Source of the DNA: Bacteroidales bacterium
GTDB taxonomy: Bacteria > Bacteroidota > Bacteroidia > Bacteroidales > VadinHA17
Assembly (NCBI GenBank): GCA_003141495.1
Contig: PLMC01000031.1
Location: forward strand, 19,468-69,039
Direction: 5' to 3'
Length of the DNA: 49,572 bases
This document shows, in pieces, positions 26,324-34,533 of the stretch. A model generated the notes under the pieces. The model saw only the letters and a list, made by a program, of their open reading frames with translations, had not been told where the DNA came from and made no database searches. How positions within the stretch are numbered: position 1 is the first letter of the stretch; each line of letters begins with the position of its first letter. Both the position numbers and the translations under genes were made by a program.

Positions 26324-27820
26324 ATGAAAAAGTTAGTAATAATCGCTGTTTGTCTGGCATTGTTATTCCCGTGTTTTGCGCAGAAAGAGGATAAGTTAAC
26401 TCAGGAATGGGATAAAATGCATCAGTCAAAAAGTCAATCGTTGGTAAAATTTAATGAAGCCAAATTCGGTATGTTCATTCATTTTGGTGCTTATTCAAGT
26501 CTTGGAGGTTATTGGAAGGGTAAAAATATTAAAGGCATTGGTGAATGTATTATGCGTTATGCAGAAATCCCACGAAATGAATACAGGGAGATGTGCAAAC
26601 AGTTTGACCCTGATAAATTTAATGCCGATGACTGGGTTAAGGCAGCAAAAATGGCAGGAATGCGCTATATAGTTGCAATGCCAAAACATGCTGATGGTTT
26701 TGCTATGTACGATTCAAAGGTGTCAAATTATAATATTATAGCATTGACTGCCTTAAAGCGTGATCCAATGTCAGAATTATATCAGGCGTGTAAGAAATAT
26801 GGTATTAATTTTTCTATATACTTTAATTATCTGGATTGGATGGATGGAGGTAATGGAGGAGTCAAAGATTATGAGAAAAAACATCCGGATGAAGATAAAT
26901 CATATCAATACTGGGCAAATACCTGGGATCCTTCTCCTGTTTCATTTACAGATTATTTCGAAAAAAAATATAAACCTCAGTTGCGTGAATTACTGATTAA
27001 ATTTCCAGGTATGCAGGAACTCTGGCATGATATGCCAATGAAAATAACCCGGCAACAATGCTTTGATGTTTATAAAATGGTTTATGAAATTCAGCCGACA
27101 ATCCTGGACAATAGCAGAGTAGGTAATAATTTTGGTGATTATTGGATTCCCGGAGATAACATTATTCCTGATGAACAAATGGATAAGCAAATGAAAGATG
27201 ATCCGATTAATACAAAAAAGGTACAAAAAATTTATTGGGAAACTCCCGGAACTATGAACAATACATGGGGGTTTAGAAGTGATGATCATGATTGGAAATC
27301 TACAGAGGAGTTGTTGTACTGGCTTACATCAATTACAAGTAAGGGAGGTAATTATCTTTTAAATGTTGGTCCGACAGGGGAAGGACTCTTTCCCGAGGAG
27401 AGTCTGAAACGGTTGAAAGAGATAGGTGAATGGATGAGTGTTAATGGAGAATCTGTTTATGGCACATCAAAATGGATTATTAATCACGAAGGGCCCACTG
27501 ATCTTTCTATGAAAGGAACTGAAGAAAGAGAAGAAAAAGGTTTCAAAGCCAATTTTACTCCTCAAGATTTTTGGTTTACTCAAAAAAACAACAATCTATT
27601 TATCACCAGTTTAAAATGGCCCGAAAATAAAGATGTAGTAATTAAGTCTTTAACTCGATTAACCAAAGATGAAATCAGTAAAATTGAATCTGTTAGGTTG
27701 CTTGGATCTGATGAAAAAGTTTCCTGGAAAATGGAAGAAAAAGGGCTTAAAGTAACATTGCCCTCAGTGAGGGCAAATAGCCATGGTTATGTTTTGAAGA
27801 TTACTTTTAAAAATGTGTAA
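26324..27820 (+). CDS. GH29 alpha-L-fucosidase-family glycoside hydrolase
   Basis: 498 residues with a signal peptide (MKKLVIIAVCLALLFPCFAQ). The GH29 barrel is clear: AKFGMFIHFGAYSSLGGYW (46-64), MAGMRYIVAMPKHADGFAMY (110-129), RDPMSELYQACKKYGINFSI and, later, TSKGGNYLLNVGPTGEG. The likely nucleophile is Asp236 in LWHDMP. GH29 enzymes cleave alpha-L-fucosides by retention, in the periplasm here. One point is odd: the family motif KHHDGF reads KHADGF (121-126), so the second sugar-binding His is Ala123, which may change or abolish fucose specificity. The C-terminal ~100 residues are a beta domain. It lies inside the PUL in the same direction as its neighbours. Confidence 0.88.
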   Translation: MKKLVIIAVCLALLFPCFAQKEDKLTQEWDKMHQSKSQSLVKFNEAKFGMFIHFGAYSSLGGYWKGKNIKGIGECIMRYAEIPRNEYREMCKQFDPDKFNADDWVKAAKMAGMRYIVAMPKHADGFAMYDSKVSNYNIIALTALKRDPMSELYQACKKYGINFSIYFNYLDWMDGGNGGVKDYEKKHPDEDKSYQYWANTWDPSPVSFTDYFEKKYKPQLRELLIKFPGMQELWHDMPMKITRQQCFDVYKMVYEIQPTILDNSRVGNNFGDYWIPGDNIIPDEQMDKQMKDDPINTKKVQKIYWETPGTMNNTWGFRSDDHDWKSTEELLYWLTSITSKGGNYLLNVGPTGEGLFPEESLKRLKEIGEWMSVNGESVYGTSKWIINHEGPTDLSMKGTEEREEKGFKANFTPQDFWFTQKNNNLFITSLKWPENKDVVIKSLTRLTKDEISKIESVRLLGSDEKVSWKMEEKGLKVTLPSVRANSHGYVLKITFKNV

Positions 27821-27880
27821 CCCAGCTTTAAAAGATTCGAAAATATTTGATTTTAAATTATTAACGTTAAAAAAAGTATC

Positions 27881-29044
27881 ATGAACACAACAACTATTCC
27901 AAAACAAGAGTTTTACGCTCGTATTACAAAATTCCAGGCTAAAATCAAAGCGGCCGGACTTGATGCCTGCCTGGTTCATGCCAGTGAATCTGATATGGCT
28001 AACGTAAGATATCTGAGCGAGTATTGGCCAACATTTGAAGCATCCGCTGTATTTGTTCCGGCCGAAGGCGAGGCTGTCCTTCTTGTTGGTCCCGAAAGTG
28101 AGATTTATGCAGCTCACCGAAGTGTCTTTAAGAATATTGAAAAGATGATCGAATATCGCGAATCTGCAGAACCGGAATGTCCGGGGATGGTTTTTAAAAG
28201 TTATAAAGATATTGTGGCAAAATGCACTCCAAAAGGAAGGATTAAAAAACTGGGAATCGTTGGGTGGGCGATCACGCCACTTCCGGTTTATATGTCAATT
28301 AAAGAGCAATTTCCGGAAGTTGAACTTGTTAAAGCGGATGCCACTTTCCTCCCGTTACGTTTTGTAAAAAGTGAAAATGAGCTTAAATGTATGCGAAAGG
28401 CTTATGCTATTGCAGAGCTTGCTGTTGAAGCAATTATTAATGAGATAAAACCCGGGATGACTGAATTGCAGGTTATTGGGATTGCACAGCGTGAGATCTA
28501 TAAACATGGTGGAGAATATGAAGGCCATTCTCTTTATTGTTTCTGCGGTGCCTCAACCAATAACGCCATATCGAGACCGACTCATAACATGATAGTTAAG
28601 AACGAGGTTATTCAACTTAATATTGGAGCCCGTGTCAGCGGATATTCGTCAAGTGTCGGGCTGCCAATTTCAATAGGCCCATTGCCTGAACGTAAGAAGA
28701 AACTCATTGATTTCGGTTTGGAGGCACATTTCAAGACTATTGAGATGATGAGTGCAGGTAAATCTGCAGGCGTTGTTGTAAGAGACTATGAAGCATGGGT
28801 TAAATCGCGTGGCTTCGAAAAATATATGCTCTATGGTCCTTGTCACGCCATTGGAATGATGGAGGTGGAGCAGCCATGGATGGAATCTACATCAAACTAT
28901 GAGTTGCAAAAGAATATGACCTTCCAGGTCGATACTTTTTTCTACGATCACGACTTCGGTCTTCGCTGGGAAAACGGAGTTATAATTAAGGAAAAAGGAG
29001 TCGAAAAACTCTCTTCCAGATTCATGAAATTTATAGAAATATAA
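27881..29044 (+). CDS. Creatinase-like protein (M24 'pita-bread' fold without metal site)
   Basis: 387 residues. The N-terminal domain (about 10-155) and the C-terminal pita-bread domain (from about 165: VKSENELKCMRKAYAIAELA) are those of the M24 family. Metallopeptidase members have two Asp ligands; at these places the protein has Asn247 (IQLNIGA) and about Ser258 (GYSSSVG), so the metal site is lost. This loss is also found in creatinase, the metal-free C-N hydrolase of the fold. His near CHAIGMMEVEQPW (322) fits the creatinase/peptidase active-site His. There is no signal peptide, so it is cytoplasmic. It precedes a creatininase-family gene, suggesting a linked two-step reaction on a creatinine-like or amide compound. 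The substrate is unknown. Confidence 0.8.
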   Translation: MNTTTIPKQEFYARITKFQAKIKAAGLDACLVHASESDMANVRYLSEYWPTFEASAVFVPAEGEAVLLVGPESEIYAAHRSVFKNIEKMIEYRESAEPECPGMVFKSYKDIVAKCTPKGRIKKLGIVGWAITPLPVYMSIKEQFPEVELVKADATFLPLRFVKSENELKCMRKAYAIAELAVEAIINEIKPGMTELQVIGIAQREIYKHGGEYEGHSLYCFCGASTNNAISRPTHNMIVKNEVIQLNIGARVSGYSSSVGLPISIGPLPERKKKLIDFGLEAHFKTIEMMSAGKSAGVVVRDYEAWVKSRGFEKYMLYGPCHAIGMMEVEQPWMESTSNYELQKNMTFQVDTFFYDHDFGLRWENGVIIKEKGVEKLSSRFMKFIEI

Positions 29045-29061
29045 GAAGTGGCAGTGTTAAA

Positions 29062-29113
29062 CGGAAGACGGAAGTCGGAAGAGAATGAGTAATCTTCGGA
29101 CTTCGGCCTTCCG
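29062..29113. repeat. Intergenic hairpin built of CGGAAGT-type heptamers
   Basis: Three heptamers (CGGAAGA CGGAAGT CGGAAGA) face an inverted arm TCTTCGGACTTCGGCCTTCCG, giving a long imperfect hairpin between the creatinase-like and creatininase-like genes. It has no T run, so it may be an mRNA processing or stability element rather than a terminator. Its higher GC content stands out from its surroundings. Confidence 0.6.
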
Positions 29114-29157
29114 ACAAATCAATAAAAATCAATTAAAACAAATGAAAGGATAAAATT

Positions 29158-29898
29158 ATGCATTATGAAATGATGTTTCCGTATCAGATCCGGGAGACAA
29201 TTGATAAGAACATTCCGGTAGCGATGGCTCTAGGCGTACTTGAATACCACAGTGAACATTTATCGCCAGGTGTTGATACCTTGCTGGTTGTTCGTGCTTT
29301 GGACCTGCTCGAAAAAGAGATGCCATTGGTCATCATGCCGCCATTCTATTATGGAGCTGGTACCTACGCTGTTGAGGCTCCCGAGCGCAACGGAGGGATA
29401 CATGTAGACTCTCAGGTGTTGAATCAATTTGCACGTCAGTTGTTTTACAACCTTTTGCGAATAGGGTTCCGTAATATATATGTCTTTGTTCACCATCAGA
29501 GTGAGAATTTTGCCAATGGCATGCCGACGGACCTTTCCTTTAAACTTGCGGCAAGACAAGAGATCTTTGCATTCATCGAAAGGGAACGTGGTGATGGATG
29601 GTGGGGAGATAAATCTTCAGCAAGCTATTATGATGAACATGCTTCAGGCTCTGATCCATTTAACTGGATACATATCTGTCCGTTTATGAGCGCGGAAATA
29701 CAATCTCAATTCCCAATTGATCATGCAGGTGAACAGGAGACATCCCTGATGATGGCATTTTGTCCTGAATGTGTTGATATGAAACGGTTTGATAATACAA
29801 AATGGTACTCACAGGGAGCAAAGAAAGCCTCACTTGGTTATGGTAATCGTGCTAAAGCTCTCATAATTTCTTACATGAAAAAAACTATGGGGAACTAG
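29158..29898 (+). CDS. Creatininase-family amidohydrolase
   Basis: 246 residues, the usual family length. The signature for metal binding is kept in altered form: LGVLEYHSEHLSPGVD (25-40) corresponds to G-S-x-E-Q-H-G-P-H-L-P-x-x-T-D, retaining Glu29, His34 and Asp40. HAGEQETS (189-196) matches the second ligand block HAGE-x-ETS. In place of the usual NGHGGN the protein has VHHQSEN, an unusual variant. Family members open cyclic amides or amides using two metal ions; relatives act on creatinine or in deformylation of cofactor precursors. It is cytoplasmic. It is next to a creatinase-like gene and 3 bp before the next one, so it is cotranscribed. Confidence 0.85.
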   Translation: MHYEMMFPYQIRETIDKNIPVAMALGVLEYHSEHLSPGVDTLLVVRALDLLEKEMPLVIMPPFYYGAGTYAVEAPERNGGIHVDSQVLNQFARQLFYNLLRIGFRNIYVFVHHQSENFANGMPTDLSFKLAARQEIFAFIERERGDGWWGDKSSASYYDEHASGSDPFNWIHICPFMSAEIQSQFPIDHAGEQETSLMMAFCPECVDMKRFDNTKWYSQGAKKASLGYGNRAKALIISYMKKTMGN

Positions 29899-29901
29899 CC
29901 G

Positions 29902-30840
29902 ATGAGCGGAAATGATCTGATAGATCTGATGCATCAGTCACACCGCAGGGTACATATTATTGGTACTCCTGAAAACGGTATTATTGCAGCCCTGGATCTG
30001 GAAGGACGTATATTTACTGTAGTTAACAGCAGGGTTCTCAACAGAGTGGTGCCATCAGCTATTGTAAACCGGAGTAATAAAAATACCTATCTGAATCCTG
30101 GTGGAGATGCCTTATGGCCTGCTCCTGAGGGTACCTGTTTTGGATATGAATACGGTACAGGAAAATGGAGAGTACCTCCTGCAATTACTGGGGCAGTCTG
30201 GGAGGTTATCGAAAAGGGTGAAAATAAGACAGTAATAAAAGCAGAAATTGACCTGGTTAATAATGGTCAGATGGGAATCCCATGCGAATTTGAAAGGCAT
30301 ATAGAATTTAAACAGAATGGGAAATCCCTCATCCAGAATATCACGGAAATAATAAGGTATATTGGCATAATGACATTAGGAAAAAGTGAATTCAGCCTGG
30401 CTCCATGGTCGTTATGTCAATTCGATTCCGGTAAGGGATGTAACGTAATTATGCCGACACCAAAGGCAGCGGACATATGGGATATGTATAACTCAAGCCT
30501 GTCGCAACGTGTGAAATCAGGTGATAAATATGTTGTGGATATAAAAACAAATTTTCGTTTTCAACTGGGATTAGGTAAAAATGTTCCATGGGTAGAATAC
30601 ATTTGCGGTAATGATTTTCGAATCAAACGATCAGCAGGATCCTTACCTCCCGGACAAAGTTATATCGATATAGCTGATACACCTCCGGATCAATTTCCTG
30701 CTAAGAAGGGAGTCAAGCTAAGTATTTACTGCGATCCCTCCGGTTTTATGGAAATTGAAGCATGCGGTGGCTGCCCCGATACCCTTGTTCCTGGAACCGA
30801 ACTTAGTGTCAAAATAATTACGGAATATATTGTTAATTAA
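29902..30840 (+). CDS. Galactose-mutarotase-fold protein (DUF4380/DUF6786-like)
   Basis: 312 residues without signal peptide, starting 3 bp after the preceding stop. Beta-rich sequence with blocks GGDALWPAPEGTCFGYEYGT, FERHIEFKQNGKSLIQNITE and SEFSLAPWSLCQF resembles the galactose-mutarotase-like superfamily, as found in proteins of unknown function in sugar clusters. Members may be epimerases or sugar-binding proteins. I cannot place a catalytic His/Glu pair with certainty. Its coupling to the creatininase-like gene suggests both act on the same imported compound. Confidence 0.6.
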   Translation: MSGNDLIDLMHQSHRRVHIIGTPENGIIAALDLEGRIFTVVNSRVLNRVVPSAIVNRSNKNTYLNPGGDALWPAPEGTCFGYEYGTGKWRVPPAITGAVWEVIEKGENKTVIKAEIDLVNNGQMGIPCEFERHIEFKQNGKSLIQNITEIIRYIGIMTLGKSEFSLAPWSLCQFDSGKGCNVIMPTPKAADIWDMYNSSLSQRVKSGDKYVVDIKTNFRFQLGLGKNVPWVEYICGNDFRIKRSAGSLPPGQSYIDIADTPPDQFPAKKGVKLSIYCDPSGFMEIEACGGCPDTLVPGTELSVKIITEYIVN

Positions 30841-30907
30841 TGTTATAGGTTACGAAATAATAATATTAAATAAGCTTACGAGACAAATCTTATAAATATA
30901 TCTGATT

Positions 30908-32116
30908 ATGAATAATAACAAAAAGACTTTTATTGTTCCCATGATTCTGATAGGTTCGATGTTCGCAGTGCTTGGCTTCGCCCTCGGAATAAATGCATTT
31001 TTTGTTCCCTTCGTAAAACAGGCATTCAATATCTCAATAACTATGTCGTATCTGGTGATGACTGCGACATTCTTTTCATTTGTAGTTTTTGGGATTCCTT
31101 CAGGAGCAATAATTAAAAAATTCGGTTACAAGGGAGGAATGATAATTGCATTTTTGATCATGGCGATCGGTTTTTATCTTATAGCACCATCCGCAAAAGC
31201 TGTAAGTTTTCCATTGCTTTTATTGGCTCTATTTATAAGCGGTATGGGACAGACCCTTCTAACAAGTGCAGTTAATACATATGTTACAATACTGGGTCCT
31301 CCTGAGAGTGCAGCGAGCCGGATAGCGCTTATGGGAATCTGCAGTAAGACTTTTTATGCAGTTGCTTCATTGATGCTTGCACTATTTATGGATCTTTCAA
31401 ATGTGCATCTTGAAGATACGATACTTCCGTTTTATATCATTTCAGGGCTATTGGTAATTATGGGCTTTTTATATTATTTTGCTCCGCTCCCAGAAATTAA
31501 AGCTATTGGGGAAGATGAAACTGATGATACTTCCCTATCAGCTTCTTATGCCTCTTCAAAAACAAGTATCTTTCAATTTCCACATCTGCTTCTTGGTGCT
31601 ATTGCAATATTTTTTGATGTTGGCGTTGAATACATTGCATTGGGGACAATCAATGACTTTGCTACAATCCTGAAACTGCCTTCACCCGAAAACTACGTCT
31701 GGTTTGTTTCAGCAGGAATGGTGATTGGTTATTTGTTTGGTGTAATATTCATTCCAAAATACATGAGTCAGAATACAGCATTATTATTATCTACAATATC
31801 GGGTATTATAATAACAATAATGATTGTAATGCTCCCGGTTGGTATTTCCATCTATCTTGTGGCACTTCTTGGTCTGGCTAACGCTTTGATGTGGCCTGCA
31901 ATATGGCCTATGGCTATAGCCGATTTGGGAAAATTTACAAAGATGGGATCTTCGTTACTGGTTACCGGTCTTATCGGAGGCGCTTTTCTTCCTTTGTTAT
32001 TCGGGTTTGTTGCTGATATGGCTTCACACCAGGTAGCTTATATTGTTTGCTTACCGGCTTACTTCTATATTATGTATTATGCTTTGTCAGGAAGTAAAGT
32101 CAGAACCAAAAATTGA
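30908..32116 (+). CDS. Sugar MFS transporter (FucP/GluP-like)
   Basis: 402 residues with about 12 predicted membrane helices, the first at MILIGSMFAVLGFALGINAF. The pattern of FHS-type fucose/glucose/galactose:H+ symporters is visible: an early loop GIPSGAIIKKFGYKGGM and the helix LALFISGMGQTLLTSAVNTY. A cytoplasmic loop after about residue 190 is polar and serine-rich. It would bring the freed monosaccharide through the inner membrane. The sugar cannot be told; fucose or galactose would fit the glycosidases nearby. It is part of the same run of plus-strand genes. Confidence 0.85.
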   Translation: MNNNKKTFIVPMILIGSMFAVLGFALGINAFFVPFVKQAFNISITMSYLVMTATFFSFVVFGIPSGAIIKKFGYKGGMIIAFLIMAIGFYLIAPSAKAVSFPLLLLALFISGMGQTLLTSAVNTYVTILGPPESAASRIALMGICSKTFYAVASLMLALFMDLSNVHLEDTILPFYIISGLLVIMGFLYYFAPLPEIKAIGEDETDDTSLSASYASSKTSIFQFPHLLLGAIAIFFDVGVEYIALGTINDFATILKLPSPENYVWFVSAGMVIGYLFGVIFIPKYMSQNTALLLSTISGIIITIMIVMLPVGISIYLVALLGLANALMWPAIWPMAIADLGKFTKMGSSLLVTGLIGGAFLPLLFGFVADMASHQVAYIVCLPAYFYIMYYALSGSKVRTKN

Positions 32117-32167
32117 CAATATTATTTAACAAAAAATGACCAAATAAATTAAAAAAATCATAAGACG

Positions 32168-34420
32168 ATGAAACGATTTTTTAAATTGTTATTGACATTA
32201 GTTGGTATCATTATTATTTCTTCTTGTAATAAGAATAAGATTATTAATGAAGATGTTATAATTGAAAATGACCAGGTAAAACTAATTATAGCAAAAGATG
32301 GATTTGCTAAAAGTTTACTTTATAAACCCACTAACACTGAATGTTTAATACATGGGAAGAAGATTCCCATAAGTACCATTACCGAGCCGCGTCCGTATCA
32401 GAATGAGATAAAACTGGCATATCCTAATAAAAAGACCACATTTAAATCCAATTCGGTCCGGAAAGAAGGGGATAAACTGATTATCGGTTATGAGTTGATC
32501 CCCTGGGAAGCCAAAGTTGGTATAAAAATAGCTCGGGATTATTTAGCATTTACCATAGAATCATTCAACCTGACCGAGGACTATGGTATTTTAATGACAG
32601 AACCTCCAATATCTGAGATGTGGTTCCTGCGATTACCTGTCCGCAATCTGGGGCATTGGGGCGACTGGCTGAATGTGATGTGGGATGATAAAGTGGCAGT
32701 AAATGTGCTTGCAGCAGATCCATGTGCGAATGCTGATTCAGAAGAGGGTGAGGGATACAGGATTTTACAAGCAGGTGTGGATGAAAAGGTAAAACTTACA
32801 AGAGTTACTGCAGCGTTAATTACATGCGCTAAAGACAAACTTTTAGATAAAATTGCCATTGTTGAAAAGGATTATAATCTGCCTCATGGTGTAGACAGTC
32901 GTAGAGGTAAGCTTTACGATGCATCTTATTACTGGACAGGTGATATTACCCCGGTAAATGTTGACGAGCACATAAAATATGCAAAGCAAGCAGGATTTCG
33001 GACTATGTTGATATATTATACTGCATTTCTCGAAAGCAATGATTACAGGCTGCTGGGAAATTACGATAAATGGCGGCCAGAGTATCCCAATGGCAAGGCA
33101 GATCTGAAAAAGATGTTGACCAGGATTAAAAATGCAGGTATTACTCCGGGTGTTCATTTCCTTCATTCACATATTGGAATAGACAGCAAATATGTCTCTC
33201 CTATACCTGATCACAGGTTGAACCTGTTGAGGATATTTACCTTGGCTAAGGTATTTAATAAAGCTGATACAACAATTTATGTTGAACAAAATCCCGAGAA
33301 CTCGACAATGTCTAAGGGCCGTCGTGTTTTAAAATTGGGGACGGAATTGATATCATATAACAATTATACCACAACCCGACCATATAAATTTACAGGGTGT
33401 GTCCGGGGAATAGCTAAAACAACAATTAATGAGCAACCTGAAGGATATATGTTTGGTTTATTGGATGTCAGCGAATTTGGCGCAATAAGTGTTTATATCG
33501 ATCAAAACTCGGATCTCCAGGATGAAGTAGCGGAGAAATTAGCTGATATCTATAGTGCAGGATTTGAATTTGTTTACTTTGACGGTTCAGAAGGTGTTAA
33601 TCCACCATTCTGGTATAACGTATCGGGTGCACAGTGGAGAGTCTTTAGCAGATTGAAACCGGAACCTATATTTGCCGAGGGGGCAGCTAAAACACATTTT
33701 AGTTGGCACATGCTGACCGGGGGAAATGCATTCGATGTTTTCAGACCGGAGGTGTTGAAGGAAGAGACAATGAGATATCCTTTTAAAGAAGCCCCGAGAA
33801 TGAAGGATAACTTCACACGGATAAATTTTGGATGGTTAGGTTACTTTGTTCCAAATGAAAAAACTGTCGGTACTCAACCCGACATGCTTGAATTTGTTAC
33901 AAGCAAGGCAGCCGCATGGGATTGTCCAATTGCAATTCAGGCAAATCCGAAATCTTTTGCCAGTCATGCAAGAACGGCTGATAACCTTGAGGTTATAAGA
34001 CGATGGGAAGAAGTAAGAGCAAAACATTGGTTAACTGCAGAGCAAAAACAAATGCTGAAGAATCCAGAACAGGAACATATCTTACTGCTGAATGAGCACA
34101 AGGAATTTGAGCTAGTACCCTATTATCAAATTATGAATGTTGCAAATGGAAGCAGAGAAGTCCGAGCTTTTTATTTTAAACGGAATAGTGATTTATATGT
34201 CGTTTTTTGGCATATATCGGGTGAAAAAAAGTTGGAGTTACCTTTAAATTCTAAATATATCACATTATTGGAAAGTTTAGGAAAAGAAATACCCGTTTAT
34301 CCTAACCTAGATGGAGATTATTCTATATTACCAGTCGGTAAACTTCGTTTTATAAAAACAAGTAAGTTTACAAAGGATGAACTAATCACCGCATTCAAAA
34401 ATGCTAAAATTATAGATTAA
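32168..34420 (+). CDS. Large lipoprotein, likely glycoside hydrolase of an unassigned family
   Basis: 750 residues with a lipoprotein signal (MKRFFKLLLT ... IIIISSC, Cys20). An N-terminal beta domain (about 25-240) is followed by a barrel-like region: YAKQAGFRTMLIYYTAFLES (271-290), RIKNAGITPGVHFLHSHIGI (319-338), GFEFVYFDGSEG (465-476) and PEPIFAEGAAKTHFSWHMLT (498-516). The strand ending VYFDGSEG supplies candidate carboxylates Asp472 and Glu475, with Glu504 as a further one. A beta insert lies at about 370-430. A C-terminal beta domain (VYFDG-type barrels are often followed by such a domain) closes the protein. It is not a family I can name. Its place between a sugar transporter and a GH27 enzyme supports a role in glycan cleavage at the outer membrane. 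Confidence 0.55.
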   Translation: MKRFFKLLLTLVGIIIISSCNKNKIINEDVIIENDQVKLIIAKDGFAKSLLYKPTNTECLIHGKKIPISTITEPRPYQNEIKLAYPNKKTTFKSNSVRKEGDKLIIGYELIPWEAKVGIKIARDYLAFTIESFNLTEDYGILMTEPPISEMWFLRLPVRNLGHWGDWLNVMWDDKVAVNVLAADPCANADSEEGEGYRILQAGVDEKVKLTRVTAALITCAKDKLLDKIAIVEKDYNLPHGVDSRRGKLYDASYYWTGDITPVNVDEHIKYAKQAGFRTMLIYYTAFLESNDYRLLGNYDKWRPEYPNGKADLKKMLTRIKNAGITPGVHFLHSHIGIDSKYVSPIPDHRLNLLRIFTLAKVFNKADTTIYVEQNPENSTMSKGRRVLKLGTELISYNNYTTTRPYKFTGCVRGIAKTTINEQPEGYMFGLLDVSEFGAISVYIDQNSDLQDEVAEKLADIYSAGFEFVYFDGSEGVNPPFWYNVSGAQWRVFSRLKPEPIFAEGAAKTHFSWHMLTGGNAFDVFRPEVLKEETMRYPFKEAPRMKDNFTRINFGWLGYFVPNEKTVGTQPDMLEFVTSKAAAWDCPIAIQANPKSFASHARTADNLEVIRRWEEVRAKHWLTAEQKQMLKNPEQEHILLLNEHKEFELVPYYQIMNVANGSREVRAFYFKRNSDLYVVFWHISGEKKLELPLNSKYITLLESLGKEIPVYPNLDGDYSILPVGKLRFIKTSKFTKDELITAFKNAKIID

Positions 34421-34533
34421 ATTTTTATTTAAAGTTTCGCATTTAATTAAAACCTGTTGTTGAAATGAAAGCTGTATTAGTTAACCGGAATGGTGCTATA
34501 TTTATTCCATCTCAATCTTTAATGAATTACGTT

